A stretch of 60,000 nt of DNA from Polytrichum commune (taxonomy: Eukaryota > Streptophyta > Polytrichopsida > Polytrichales > Polytrichaceae): assembly GCA_950295325.1 (NCBI GenBank), contig OX485804.1:8682001-8742000 (forward strand). The letters run 5' to 3'. This document shows, piece after piece, positions 1 to 11,635 of the stretch. Made by a program: the position numbers and the translations under genes. The notes below the pieces were generated by a model that worked only from the letters and a program-made list of their open reading frames with translations, was not told where the DNA came from and made no database searches. Position 1 is the stretch's first letter. Every line of letters starts with the position of its first letter.

Positions 1-344
1 TCAAGTTGAACACCACGTGCGATAAAACAAAATCTACTTTTTACATAAAGCATCACCAAAATGGTTCAAAAGTTTATGATTTTTTTTTCATGAGTAGATA
101 TACATAGTATCTATTACATAGTAAAAATTGGTAACCAAATTTGATGATTTGTTTTTTTTTTATAAAACATACCGTTTCTAACTAGAATGACGCAACATTG
201 AACTAAACAAATTACTACAAAAATGAAGATGACTAAAAATTTCAAAAAAATATACAAAAGATATTATCAATGGTTATGTGTATGTAGAAAAAATATCATA
301 ATTTTAAAAATTATCTATGGCATGTAATATAGGGTAGCAAACTT

Positions 345-1010
345 TTATCGCACGTGGTTATGAAATGTAAGGGGGTGTGATCCCCCCGTGCTCAAGCCGT
401 GGAGAGAAGTAGTAGAATCAAATTGAGAGAGAACCCATTCCAAAAGATTATCCTTAAACTGTACTTTGAATGAAGCAATTATTCCCTGGTCCAAGGGTTG
501 TACCACACTTCTAGCATTAGGTGGTAAGAAAACAATAATAATATTGCTCAATTACAAGGTTGAAAACCAAATGGTTCACCCCTACCAACATGCTCAAGGG
601 AATGAGTAGCATAGTTGCCCATAATTAAAGGTACCTTCTGCTTTTGAGATTTTAAATGTACATTGAGGCTCATCATCCAACTCTCAAATACATATGATGT
701 CATCCATGCCATTTGGTTTGCAAACCATCACACATAATTTGTTGGCAACCACCTTTCAAAGCATCTTGGGTGTAGAGATTTCTAGATAATCACAAGTTTG
801 AACTTGTTAGTGCATGTCATGTTTAGAGCAAGAGCAAGAGTGAGACGGTCCCTCTAAATTTGCTCCCACAAACTTTTCCTTGTGCTAATGTATGATTTGG
901 TTGGGCACGATAAAATAAAGCAAACTCATCCATATTTTAAACATCTTCCGGTGCTATAACCAATGTGGAGGAGGTCAATGCTTATCAAATTATGTGCAAG
1001 TTGTTTTGTG
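345..1010 (-). pseudogene. pogo/Tigger-like (DDE_1) transposase, degenerate
   Basis: The minus strand holds pieces of a pogo/Tigger transposase of the CENP-B-related DDE_1 family, the enzyme that cuts and inserts TA-flanked DNA transposons. From the N-terminal side one reads NMDEFALFYRAQPNHTLAQG, the block around the first catalytic Asp. Near 620-650 comes LIMGNYATHSLEHVG, where family members normally have an Asp before the Asn, so the second catalytic residue is Gly here. At 345-551 there is a clean 68-codon stretch with VFLPPNARSVVQPLDQG, which holds the third Asp. Between these blocks are several stop codons and at least one frame change. I see no N-terminal CENP-B helix-turn-helix and no terminal repeats, so this is an old fragment. 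The family call rests on the three motif blocks in the right order and is fairly secure. Confidence 0.82.
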
Positions 1011-1216
1011 TGCAAACGTGGTCATCAATACCAAAATTGTTAAAATCATAACTGAAATGAAAAGCATATGCCTCTCAAGAATGTCGTCACCTCCAGAGCC
1101 AAGAAATTGAAGAGTGGCATGGGAAAATCTAGAAGTATAAGTCAACAAGGACTAAGTTTTCCAACTTAAAGAGATGTGAGATTCATGCGAGGAAAAATCT
1201 CAAATGAAGAAGAGAG

Positions 1217-1312
1217 ATCAACAACTTCATTTTTTTTGTCACAAATTGAAAATTTAATTACAAGAAAGGAACAAAAAACAACCACCTCAGGAGGAGAAAT
1301 CAACAACTTCAT
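1217..1312 (-). mobile_element. 5'-truncated poly(A) retroposon with 14-bp target duplication
   Basis: A 68-bp insert (1231-1298) is flanked by perfect 14-bp direct repeats ATCAACAACTTCAT at 1217-1230 and 1299-1312. The insert begins with seven T on the plus strand (eight counting the last T of the repeat), so it is a poly(A)-tailed sequence read on the minus strand. This is the usual product of LINE-driven target-primed reverse transcription with severe 5' truncation. The source element is not identifiable from 68 bp. Confidence 0.75.
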
Positions 1313-2074
1313 AATTCTAGTTTGCAGATCCAACAATCCCTAAATCCTTAAACCTCCATCCAAACCCAAAGACTCAAAAGTGTAATGTATGTTTTGAAAC
1401 CAAGGCTTAAAAACAATTAACTTGGGTTAACTTAAATTAACTCATCGATGAATTCATCATGTACTTCCCGATGCCAAGACAAACCCTAGTGTGGATCCCG
1501 CCATATGCACACATTAATACCCTCTATTCTATGACAAATCGGGCCTTAAAAGTGCCATGTTATGAGCATCATAGTTGTATTACCGGCGCAAATTAACACT
1601 AGAAAGTTAGGTCAACGGAAAATACATCTAATAATCGAGGTGTCATATTTTCATGGTTAGACTTTAATGCATTTGGGACATTTGACGTATGTCTCAAAAA
1701 TGGCACATAATGTGAATTGGACAATTTAGTGCATGCCTAGAGGCTCTAGACCAAATTGGTGCAAGGTCATTGAATGGGGAGAAGTGACCGCGAGTTACAG
1801 ATGAACCGATTGAAACTTGAGTTTAAGAAATACACTAACTATTGTATTTTGTGTCACCAATTCTAATTGTCTTGCTCAATATTAATTGTAAACCGCGGTA
1901 TAGTGTCACCAACACTAAATGTTAACCCAACATTATTTGTCATTTCTTGGAATTTTTTTGGGGGGGATTATAGATTTATAGTGTTGCAATTACTATCACT
2001 TACCAAGTAATTTTTCATCCAAATTTTAATCATTCCAATATACGTAGGTGTAGGGGACCAACATGGATTCAAGA
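1313..2074. other. AT-rich stretch without a recognisable gene
   Basis: No convincing coding segment is seen. Positions about 1770-1822 resemble the start of the dispersed repeat at 6001-6222 (a stretch like ATGGGGAGA followed by GTTACAGATGAA), probably an older fragment of the same family. Confidence 0.4.
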
Positions 2075-2076
2075 TA

Positions 2077-2669
2077 AGGTAGAAGGTGCTTAAAACCAAC
2101 ACTTTAAGCAATTTAGGCTATTTTTGGAGTTTGTTTTAGTGGTATGCATGATTGGCTTTAGCAAATTGGCTTAGACATAGTAGAACAAGAATAAAAGAAA
2201 TTATACATCATATGAATATTCTACAAGTTTTTGAAGTCACTTACCCCTAGCTTGCTAAACCTGTCCCTAGACTCTCACTTTTCCCACTACAAACAACTTC
2301 CAGAACTGTCTTGGCACTCTTCCAAAACTCTCCCATTTTTCACCCAAAACCGTTCCCACCTTTTGCCCAAACTAGCCCCGCACTAAAACCAACTTTCCAC
2401 ACAAGAAAATTGGGCTCTTATAACTTTTGCATATGGGATCTTAATTAATACATATAAGTTAGCTACATTCCAATGCTTGCTCAAATCCAATGCCACTTTC
2501 GCCCAAACCCAAACTTGTATTTTCCCGCAACCACCCCGCTTTTCACCCAAATCCACCTCCGTTTGTGTTGGAGACATTCGGATGATTTAAGGTGTATTAT
2601 GGGCATGGGATTACGAGGCGTTTATAGGTGTTACTTTTGGGTGAGGCTTTGGATATAGTACCTCTGCCT
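2077..2669. mobile_element. TA-flanked MITE, family A, copy 1
   Basis: The termini are AGGTAGAAGGTGCTTAAAAC on the left and, reverse-complemented, AGGCAGAGGTACTATATCCA on the right. Both are flanked by TA (2075-2076 and 2670-2671). Copies at 35069-35788 and 57920-58592 share these ends and parts of the interior. The element is 593 bp, non-coding, and the most diverged of the three. A TA duplication suggests mobilisation by a Tc1/mariner/pogo-type transposase, but that is inferred from the duplication alone. Confidence 0.7.
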
Positions 2670-2823
2670 TACATGCCATGACAATTTGTAACATATTATG
2701 ATTTTCCAAAGCGGTGGACTCTTCATTGGGAACCTAAATGATGTGCGTGGGTCATTAAGAAATAAAACCCCCATTACACTAGTAGATAACTATGCCCAAA
2801 AAAACCACAGCCAAAATCTTTAG

Positions 2824-3322
2824 CAAGATGGTAACTCTTTGGTGACTTCTCTAAGCTATGAGTAGATTCAAATCTACATTGCTAGGCAACTTCTTTGTGG
2901 GTTCATTTCATTCCTAATACGAGTAGAAAATTATTCCAAAAAGAACCGCAGCCGACATCGGTTGCGGTTCTTTTGACCAGCCTGATCTGCAGTTGCTAAC
3001 TACTGCAAATTTTTCTTTCTTGTTTTGCGACTGAAATTTTAGATTTTTGGGGTGTGTAATATACCGTTTTCCAACGATATATTACACGCCCCAAATTCCT
3101 AAAATGTTAGTCGTTAAACCAAAAACACAAATATGCAATCGTTTAACGACTACAGATAAGGCTGGTCAAAAATACCGCAACCGATTCCGGCTTCGGTTCT
3201 TTTTGGAATAGTTTTCTACTAGTGTTAGGAGTGACATGAACCCACACAGAAGCTGCCTAGCAAAAAATGTAGATTTGAACGTACTCACAGCCTAGAGAAG
3301 CCACCAAAGAGTTACCATCTTG
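2824..3322. repeat. 0.5-kb foldback with nested CACTA-type MITE sequence
   Basis: The segment is a long imperfect palindrome. The outer arm from CAAGATGGTAACTCTTTGG (2824) to about 2926 pairs with 3226-3322. The palindrome continues inward through sequence with the ends and interior of the MITE at 4254-4533 (CCGCAACCG-like blocks). The centre is near 3070, where GTGTAATATACCGTT and its complement face each other. A partial left end of the same MITE (CACTAGTAGATAACTATGCC) lies just outside, at 2778. A related centre occurs at 55715-55775. Confidence 0.75.
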
Positions 3323-3904
3323 CCTCGAGCAACCTCCTAATCTTACAGATCGACGGTCCAAAACACTCATTCATTTGGGCAGTATGATATGATCGAATGG
3401 TGAAGTTGTTGGGATGTCCTTGTGAAGCAAATTAAAGTTGGCTCCTACCTCGATCACGTGTGCACCTGATTAGCATGAATTTCCCGCCCACAAATGTAAG
3501 CAATTGATGGCTATTGTGGGCCCATAGCACTAAATGGCTTTGAGCGTATTCGTTTGGTATGAGCTGAGCTTCAGTGATACTCGCTGCAGTTCTTGTTACG
3601 TTGCAATGTCTATAGAAATGTTGTGGGGGTCTACTACTGTATTACTGTGGAGACATGGCGGTTAGAGATGCAAATCTTCCAACATGTGTACAAAGCACAA
3701 GTAGTGTCAATTGCTGCAAAGTATATATGCACCACTTATCGCAAAGAGGCAAACAGTTCCTTCGTAAACAGGTCTTGGAGTCTACGTTCCCTGAGAAGCG
3801 CAAAGCAGGTCACATGTACAGATATAGACCTTTGGTATGATGCATCGATCCATCTATCCAGTAGATCCACGGACAGGGAAACGCCCACAATCTCCATGTT
3901 TGAA

Positions 3905-4629
3905 GTCGCTTGTCGAATTTGTTGGAGATGGTGAGGACGGTCTGTTTGGCTACGTCAAAGGTGTAGAGTAGCAAGGAGGTCAAAGTCATGAAAGTCGGTT
4001 TCTCGTGGAGTCTGCATTGCTGAAAGAGCGAGTGCTTAACTTGCAAAGACAAATCAGTGACCAACAATTACACGTGGAAACAATTCCAAGATTAGTAGAG
4101 AAATAAGCTATTCTTGAGGCTGAGCGACGACTCTTAGTTGAGGAGCAACTGCATGCTGTACAACCATAGGTTGATGTTGAGGGGAAGGCAAGGGTAGATT
4201 GTGAAGAGGGCCTTCATTGAAAGTTGATAGAAAACCACAATTTTGCATTACAACACTAGTAGAAAACTATGCCCCAAAAAACCGCAACCGGAATCGGATG
4301 TGATTCTTTTGACCAGCTTGATTTGTAGTCGTTAAACAACTACAAAAAGTTTCTTTTCCGTTTTGCGACTATAATTTTAAAACTTTAACGGTACATTACA
4401 TGCCCCCAAATTCCTAAATTTTCAGTTGCTAAATCACAAATATGCAGTCTTTAAGCAACTGCAGATCAGGCTGGTCAAAAGAACCACATTTGATTTCGGC
4501 TATGGTTCTTTCTAGCATAGTTTCCTACTAGTGCAATCCATCCGACAAAAGCTTGTACAAACAAAAGTAGCTTTGAAACATTTAATTGAAAAATTCAAGG
4601 GCATGTGGAAAACACCCTTTGGGTATTGA
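3905..4629 (+). pseudogene. coiled-coil gene fragment with stops, split by a MITE
   Basis: One reading frame gives a Leu/Glu/Lys/Gln-rich sequence typical of a coiled coil: ESALLKERVLNLQRQISDQQ, then AILEAERRLLVEEQLHAVQ, then KLIENHNFALQ. It is interrupted by in-frame stops at 3969, 4104, 4167 and 4218. After codon CAA at 4251-4253 the frame is broken by the MITE at 4254-4533. Directly beyond the second copy of the duplicated CAA the protein resumes as SIRQKLVQTKVALKHLIEKF before a stop at about 4627. Ignoring the insert and one CAA, the reading frame is continuous. That shows the insertion landed inside a former exon. I do not recognise the protein family. Confidence 0.5.
4254..4533. mobile_element. 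CACTA-type MITE, 280 bp, CAA duplication
   Basis: The ends are CACTAGTAGAAAACTATGCC and its near-complement GGCTATGG..TTTCCTACTAGTG, flanked by the 3-bp direct repeat CAA (4251-4253, 4534-4536). CACTA ends and 3-bp duplications define the CACTA (En/Spm) superfamily. The interior is largely an inverted repeat and encodes nothing. Related sequence occurs in the foldback at 2824-3322 and near 55630-55800. Confidence 0.8.
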
Positions 4630-4639
4630 TGTCAGGTTA

Positions 4640-5476
4640 GGCAATGGAGAGATTTCTCTAGTTTGTCACAAAAAGGAGGCCATCCTAAAGCTCCACAAAG
4701 CTCAGTGTGTAGGGAGCAAGCGCAATCAAGTATATGGAAAAAAATGCTCTGGTATACTAAAAGTAGAATTTTTGGTCAAACGCCTCAAAGTAGTAGCAAA
4801 GTGTTGTTGAAATTGGATTTCTTTTATTGTTATGTTAGGTACTCAAAGATGAAAAAGCACAATGAGACTTTCAAAACTTATCGTTAAAAATACTGCTCAA
4901 AAGGTATTGACTAAATCTGGTTTTGGACGTAGATTTCATGACCTTATATATTTTGAAATTTGATATTCTTTTCATATTTCTTGAAATCATTATAGTCTTA
5001 AAGACACCACCGCAAAAATGTGTAGAAAAACATCAATTTAACATAATTTTATCATGTTTTAAAGAAATTTTAGACAATTCATGTTCAATATATCTACTTG
5101 CACACTACTTGCACCGTTTTCTAAAATATGGAGACTTTCCTTAAATTTTTTTTAGTTAGCATACATTGCTTGACTTTGTAGATCAATGTGTTTTCCAATT
5201 GTTTATGATAATTTTCTTCACAAAATTCAAACTTAATATATAGTTTTGAATCACTTTCACTTAAACCTATGCAGGGTAATCGAGCTGTGTACTTGACTTG
5301 ACCGTGCTTGCGCCCTGTACAATTGTTGGACCGCACACAATGAGGAATGTCCAAGAGGAAATTGCATCATAGGGAAGATCACAACGACTACATGGAGGAA
5401 ATGCTTCACAAGTGGAATTTGGGCGGGTTTTTGCTAGTCAAAAGCTGAGGCCAGTTCTTTACTGGACTCATCGAAG
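4640..5476. other. spacer between coding-like fragments
   Basis: The sequence is AT-rich. Short open stretches exist on the plus strand (for example about 5300-5470), but none has a motif I recognise. It could be intron of the broken gene around it. Confidence 0.3.
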
Positions 5477-5813
5477 TTGTCCCATGTTGACACAAGGACG
5501 CTAAACCATTATTTGGAGAAGATTGGGAAGTCAATGAGACCCGAAATCATCCTTGAAACATGTAACAGGAATGGCATCATCCACTCTGGGTCTGGTGCAA
5601 TTTACAAAAGCTTTAAAAGTGCTGTGATGAGCGTAGGAAAAGGGTTCCGAGTGGGAGGAATGGCTGCCGAATCCCTATCAAGTATCGAAGCTCCGACAAG
5701 AAATGAACTTTAAGCTGGAGGACATGATCGGAGAGCACTGCAATATTCAGAACAAGCTTGTCATTCCCCCCCCCCTGCAACATCCAAATCTAAAGAGCCT
5801 GTGAAGATTGTTT
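5477..5813 (+). pseudogene. unrecognised coding-like 3' exon(s)
   Basis: Two adjoining frames look coding. The first (5477 to about 5640) reads through LNHYLEKIGKSMRPEIILET. The second continues with SEWEEWLPNPYQVSKLRQEM and MNFKLEDMIGEHCNIQNKL, then a Pro/Lys-rich tail to a stop near 5813. The switch near 5640 could be a short unrecognised intron or a frameshift. A C10 run lies in the second part (5766-5775), encoding the prolines. It may be the 3' end of the coiled-coil locus beginning at 3905, same strand, but the link is only by position. Function unknown. Confidence 0.35.
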
Positions 5814-6000
5814 AACTCGCTTGAAATTCCTTCTTTGTCGATGTTGAAACTGTACAGAGGACGATGGTCAAGCTCTATATATGGAATCACAATTTTGGGT
5901 ATGTCAAACTTTTATGCTAACATTGCTTTTCTTTTTCCAAATTTTGCTGCCGTTTCTTTCGCTGCAGCTTTTGTTCTTGGTGCAGGACTATCAGCAATAG

Positions 6001-6222
6001 TGAATGGGGAGAGCCGATTGCTAGTTACAGATGAAGCGGTTGAGTTTGAGAAAAGATGAGTTGAAGTTCAAGACTGCAGGAAAATTACAGACCATTTTAG
6101 AGGAATCTATGGAATATATCTCCATCAATGAAGAAAAACTGAAAGGTCACAACATGTAAGCGGTTGGACTTGGATTCGCTACGATCTTGACCAATTGTGC
6201 CCAAAAATCTCCCCGGACACTG
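6001..6222 (+). repeat. dispersed repeat, copy 1 (direct copy at 17920)
   Basis: About 222 bp aligns by eye with 17920-18143 in the same orientation, from the GGGGAGA..CCG block to TCCCCGGACACTG. The pair brackets the minus-strand exon-like region, but no reverse transcriptase or integrase lies between. I treat it as a dispersed repeat, not a pair of LTRs. Confidence 0.65.
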
Positions 6223-6800
6223 ATCAGCAACCTTCTTCATCAGGATTGACAAAATTAAACGTCTGGGAGCCCTTGCCATATGATGCCTTTCAGTGATGAT
6301 GTTTTTGGTTTGTACTATATCTACTGGATATTGACTTGTATTGTTAAGCAGTTTGCAAGGAGATTTTTGGGCATAACCAGTAGCACAAGGAGCCCCAGAG
6401 GCCTTCCCCACTTGGGAAAGTGGCATGGTTTCCCATGTGAAAAGGGGGCCAGAAGACTAGAGATCCTTCCCATGTGGGGAACGGCAAAAATGGGGAATTT
6501 TGAGCATTCCCCACATGGTTAGAAGGGGAAGTTTCCCACATGGTAATAATTGCAGGAAAAAAAAATTCCAACATTCTACGGACGACTTTCATCCACCATA
6601 CCGAGGATGATGTTACCAAATTTTCGTCCAAGAATGCAGATGATTTTCATCCATACAACGTTGCAGTGTGCAACACTTTTCATCTATAGGGATGTGTGTA
6701 AACATAAGCCGTTGCAAAGTAAAATAAACATTTTTTTCTTTATTTTTGCTTACATAATAAAATATGTACATTCAGGATGCACTTGCCATGCATTTGACTT

Positions 6801-6962
6801 GGCCACTCCCAACCGGCTGCAACAATTTCGGAGGCCACTTCTAACCGCCTCGGACAATTTCAGAGGCCATTTCTAACAAGGTCCGACAGTTTTAGAGGCC
6901 ACTATTAACAACCTCCGCCAATTACGGACGCCACCTCTAACATGCTCCGACAATTTTGATAG
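6801..6962. repeat. 32-bp tandem repeat, five imperfect units
   Basis: Five consecutive 32-33 bp units begin GGCCACT or a variant, continue CTAAC..CTCCGACAATTT and end GGA or AGA. Divergence between units is high, so the array is old. It does not encode anything evident. Confidence 0.75.
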
Positions 6963-7664
6963 CCACTCTATCCATGCTTCACAACGTAACAAAACACCAA
7001 CCGCACTCGCTTCATTTCAACACAGTCCACAGCAACTGGTTCTCAAGCATTTCCTTCCACTGGCACTGCTGCTGCAACAACTTGTGCACCCATGTCATCA
7101 TGGGCCTGGGGGAGGTTCTTCACATTGGGTTTACAGTATGTGAGCAGCCAATCACCTGAACAACAAGGAGTTGAGCAATTCTTGAGCTGTAGGGAAGGCA
7201 ATGATCAATTTGTGGTGCCATCCTGTGGGAATGTGGTCAACTTCCAATCTAGCTATTATTGCTCTTCTTGCTGAAAGTTGCACTGTGTAAGAGGCACTAA
7301 ACATGTACAGAGTCGGGGAGTAGAGTAATGTTCAGCGAAAAACCTGCATCGGCAATATGTGAAGAATCAGATCCAGTTCAAACAAGCACACGTTCAACTT
7401 TTTAAATTCCATCCCGATTACGAGCCACAACAACGACATCTTCTGCAGGTTTCACCTCTGACATCATGCAGTTGCCATTGAATGGTTCCCTAAAACAAAA
7501 CCTGCAATAAAACAACACTGTTGACAAGTGTAGGAGCTTCCACCCTTGAGGAGATATTCTACATGAAATTTGTATATGTTGAAAGCATTTTCTGGTAGGG
7601 GTAGCTTAGTGTCTGAATACTGCAGAAATTGGACTGCATCATGCACATCAAAAAGGATACACTT

Positions 7665-7955
7665 ACCAGACACCTAAGACAAGGTTTGCATTCCAATCCA
7701 TGCACTTGTTGCACTGCATCCATTGGTCATCCATATGGAGTTGTTCCTCCTTTAGCAAATCTTCCGACTTCATCACTCCATACTGGTCAAATTTTTTATC
7801 CCAATGGTAGTCAAACGTCTCACCCAACCACTTTTCCAACTTCGAGAACCGGTCACTGTCTGTGAAGCCTTCTTTGTTATTTAGAACCCCTACTTTTCCA
7901 TTGCCAAAGTCCTGCACTCCACACATCGTCATCACACAAATTTTGAAAACCCCTG
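7665..7955 (-). CDS. MORC-like exon with CW-type zinc-finger start
   Basis: The minus strand reads GVQDFGNGKVGVLNNKEGF, then DRFSKLEKWLGETFDYHWDK, then a charged linker and DDQWMQCNKCMDW. In MORC-family GHKL ATPases the S5 half of the ATPase module ends with a GVIxV..HNKQDF-like block, a conserved LxxxLGxxxxxYW helix, and then a CW finger beginning WVQCDxCLKWR. The order and spacing here match that plan, though the finger has DW in place of KWR and I do not see its second Cys pair in the following sequence. An acceptor-like CTTGCAAGCAG precedes it. A plant GMI1/SMCHD1-like relative would also fit. The ATPase motifs themselves were not found in the window. Confidence 0.45.
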
Positions 7956-8319
7956 CTTGCAAGAAATGGGGCATTGGAATCTTTGGTCATGTTGATGCAC
8001 AGGCAATGCACCCAGAAGAACTAATGATTGAGGTGTGGTCAGAAGGAATAATTACCATGACATCTGTAACATCAATAACACCAATAATGCCACGGCCAAT
8101 GTCCACACTGTGCACCATTGCGCCCACCCTCCGATATGCCTACAATTTCCAACTCAACGCTTAGCCAAGGTGAAAGCCCCAAAAATGAACTCCTGCATAA
8201 CTATCTGCAAAGAAGAATAGTCATCCTCAACACCGTGTACTTGAAACGAATTGGGAGCTCTTCTCAAAGGACCTAGCTTTCAAGATGTTCATCTGATCGT
8301 GGTCAACACACACTTGCAT

Positions 8320-9430
8320 TGCATTGGGAAAAAAAATAGGTTACTGTGTAGTCCCCCATGCAGAGCCTTTGACTGTAGCCCCCTGTAATAACATTCATCC
8401 TATTTCTTATCAACCATGCCCTATTTGACCAATTGTACTGGATTGAATAGGTCCCATCCTTACACTCAACACATTCCCCCTTGAAGACTGCAGTGAAGGG
8501 GAGGAGGAATTCTAGCAAGCATGTGACACATTTGATCGGAGGAAAGGAGAAAAATAGGTTTTTCCATCCATTCAAAGTCTTCTACGTCTTCAATTGCACT
8601 TAAATGCATGTCTGGTAATGGCCTCCGATACAAATCACCAGTCTGAGGCTTTTCAAAAGGTTCCTTCCAAAGTGTTGGTACAACAATGTCAAGAAATTCC
8701 AGTGTCTGACAACAAAACAAACAAAAAGCATACTTGACCATTCACTCTTGGAAAACCCATGTACAGCCCTTGACAACTGTGACCATAGGGCTGCATCACC
8801 TTTCACCTCCTCTTGGTCCTAATAATAACTTCAGGGGCACTGAGGTATTTTCAACCGAAACGAATATATAAATCAATAAGTCCATATCCGGTGCACTGCG
8901 GAAACACTTGTGAGTTGATATATGTCACTCCCATTTCCCCTTCAGTAAACAATTTGGAACCCTCCACTCGTCGGCACAACTGGGACATGCACGAGAATAC
9001 TAGCAAAATCCTCACGCACATAAAAATACAGTTAAGTTTGAAGCCATGTGTTTTTGAATCAACCTCTCAAAGACAATCGAAACCCTTCTGACAACGAGAA
9101 ACAAAGGTGAATATTTTCAGCAAATTAGGAAATCATAACCGCGGCCCCCAATTGTACGCCATTCATATAGACTGCCGGAAATTATACAGCTGGAAAAACT
9201 ACAAAAATGACCAGTAGTAAGGATGCACGTGCGCACTGCGGGCAGGTGGATCCAAGCCTACTCGACATAATCATATACCTCTACACTTACTTCATGCTTG
9301 CTCACTTATCGCCCACCATTGCCGAATGCATGTTGATCATGTCCGCGCCTTCAGAAAGATCAACACCTCTAAGAACCACCATTTTCTCCAACGCCCATTT
9401 CAAAACAATGTCCAGCTCTAATAACCTGCG
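8320..9430 (-). CDS. unrecognised exon-like segments
   Basis: Several minus-strand stretches look coding: around 9300-9430 (LDIVLKWALEKMVVLRGVDL), 8700-8806 (ALWSQLSRAVHGFSKSEW), 8520-8700 (TLEFLDIVVPTLWKEPFEK, RRPLPDMHLSAIEDVEDFEW) and 8320-8480 (ECKDGTYSIQYNWSNRAWLI). They are separated by short gaps with frame changes suggesting small introns or decay. No family is recognised. They lie directly upstream (5') of the MORC/CW-like exon and could belong to the same gene. Confidence 0.3.
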
Positions 9431-9795
9431 TTCTTTGAAACTTATTTTCGCGAAATTTTCTTTCTTGTATCCAAGAATCTACTTTGCAAATAAAGATATC
9501 CATTTCATCAATTCTACCAAATTATCGCAACCCATGGCATGCTTCACAATGATTTTCTTTGAAACTTATTAGATTCTGCCAATATCAATACTTGAAATTT
9601 CGGATTCGGGGTTGATGTCCTTCATTATTGCATTCTAGACACAACATGCACGTCCTCCTCTCTCGTTTTCCGTCTAGTTCTTGGCGTTTCTTTTGCATTG
9701 CACTTCTCCTTGTTCCTCCTCTTCCGCCTCCCTTCTTGCATGCTCTCTTCACATACCTCGTTCGTATACGCACACTGCTCCTCTTTCATACTACA

Positions 9796-10140
9796 TTATG
9801 GTTGCATCTCCCTGTTACGTTGTCCTTCCACCGAATGTTCTGCACTTAATTCATGGCATATCCCTCCCGCATTCAAGGAGTTTGTAAGTCCTCTATTTCC
9901 TTCTACAATTCTATTCTCTTCCTCACGAAAACTGTTATTACGTTCAAGAAGAATCACATCGTCATCAACAACAAAAGGTGCTTCATTCGTTCTTGGACCC
10001 TCCAAATTTACAAGCGCACCTTGTTTTCGCTCTTTCTTCAAGTAATCTTCTTTCATCTGTTTAAAGTATTCATAGATGTCTTCGATTTCCCATGACATCG
10101 TCATAACACTGTGATTGCAATGTAGGTTATAACGATACAA
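9796..10140 (-). CDS. acidic exon-like open frame, function unknown
   Basis: A 115-codon minus-strand frame reads SWEIEDIYEYFKQMKEDYLK, KKERKQGALVNLEGPRTNEA and APFVVDDDVILLERNNSFRE. It is charged and helix-rich at the N-terminal side. The opposite strand is also open but has a less plausible composition. No conserved domain is recognised. It sits between the WW exon and the 8.3-9.4 kb segments, on the same strand. Confidence 0.25.
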   Translation of the reverse strand: MYRYNLHCNHSVMTMSWEIEDIYEYFKQMKEDYLKKERKQGALVNLEGPRTNEAPFVVDDDVILLERNNSFREEENRIVEGNRGLTNSLNAGGICHELSAEHSVEGQRNREMQP

Positions 10141-10849
10141 TGTTGACGGTTCAGCGTCTAATTTTTTTTAATGTAGTCTTTTACATCTGCCTGTTGTTTT
10201 TAAAATTGCCGTATAAAGATCTATGTGCTTCTGTTCTGGCAGGATTGAACCATGACTCTCTTACAATTTTCATGTTCTCCAAGTGAGCACGTCAGGCAAC
10301 GCTTTGCTTGTATTCTTATAGATACGACTTCCCATATTTTCCATTCTAATATTTCGTTTTGATCAATTTTAATTTGAATATGCGATCGTATGTAGATGGT
10401 GGCATCGCGCCTTCCTGAGACTATAATTGTCAAAGCTCATCATATTCATATACATTCACCCATTTCATGATATCGTACAATGTAAAATCTTTCATAAATA
10501 TGTTCATTCACATTCAAATCATAGCTTCAGGCAATGTAATGCGAACCATAACATTCCGAGGATTTTGGTGCACATGATGTAAGATCTTCACCTGCTTTTG
10601 TGTACATACACTACAAGAGTTTATATGACCTATTTGACAAAAATGTGACGAAATTCTGTTAATTTGGGTGTCATATAGGGCACCTTGATTCGGTCATACA
10701 ATTAACAGAGTTCTGTCAATTTTTTTGTCATCTGGGACAATTATACACGTAGGATTCCATTTACTCCGGCCCCCTTGCCATGTTGGATTCTCTTTACCTC
10801 GTCATTTATCCATGGTGATGTGGTTTAATGTCCAAGTTATACTAGTAAA

Positions 10850-11049
10850 AAATCCTAAATTAGTAATCCACCCTTGCATTCGGGGCCTACTCACATAGGT
10901 CTAAGGGCCAAAGGCCACCTCACCTAACCTAGGCTAATGGACAAAGCAACCTACCTACCCTAGGCGAAGCCAAGGGTGAGGGGTCAAGGGGATCGAACCT
11001 TGAACCTCTTGGCTGTAGTGTGAAGGCCTTAGCCACTAAGCCACCGCTC
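10850..11049 (-). mobile_element. tRNA-derived SINE inside the CACTA element
   Basis: Reading the minus strand from about 11049, an A-box-like GGTGGCTTAGTGGCTAAGG is followed about 30 bp later by the B-box GGTTCGATCCCC. This is the spacing of a tRNA promoter for RNA polymerase III. The downstream body is unrelated to tRNA and about 130 bp long. No clear poly(A) tail or target duplication is visible. The cloverleaf does not hold, so this is a SINE head, not a functional tRNA gene. Confidence 0.72.
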
Positions 11050-11279
11050 ATTACATGATATAGGCCAAGTATGTAAGAGTTTTGTATGAAGAAGCCATAA
11101 GACTTATAAACTTATGTATATATATTTTTTAATTAGTGAAAGTAAAAACAAGCATAGAATTAATGTATTTACTGTTTTTAATTAGTACGTATTGTATTTG
11201 TATTAAAAACAATTTACAAAATACTCCTAAACATTATTACAGTAATTATTGTAATTATTTTAACTACATTAATTACAAT

Positions 11280-11635
11280 AATTTCAGTATTTTACTGAAA
11301 ATAGCAAATTTCAGTATTTACCTAAATAGCAAATTTCAATATTTACTTAAATTAGCAAATTTCAGTATTTACCTAAATTAGCAAATTTCAATATTTACTT
11401 AAATTAGCAAATTTCAGTATTTAGTTAAATTAACAAATTTCAGTATTTACTTAAATTGGTAATTTCAGTATTTACTTAAATTGGTAATTTCAGTATTTAC
11501 TTAAATTGGTAATTTCAGTATTTACTTAAATTGGTAATTTCTCCATTTACTTAAATTGGTAATTTCAGTATTTACTCAAAAGGGTAATTTCAGTATTTAC
11601 TTAAATTGGTAATTTCAGTATTTACATTAATTAAT
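11280..11635. repeat. 25/26-bp minisatellite, about 14 units
   Basis: Units start AATTTCAGTATTTAC. The first six are about 26 bp, ending TAAATTAGCA or similar; the later eight are 25 bp, ending TTAAATTGGT. Units 7-10 are identical or nearly so, so the array grew from one end. One unit carries CTCC in place of CAGT. The array is extremely AT-rich and non-coding. Confidence 0.92.

Noticed and set aside
9628-10045. Overlapping plus-strand frames near 9.6-10.0 kb
   Set aside because: Cys/Ser/Phe/Leu-rich products from a pyrimidine-rich stretch; the minus strand over part of this region has the more protein-like composition.
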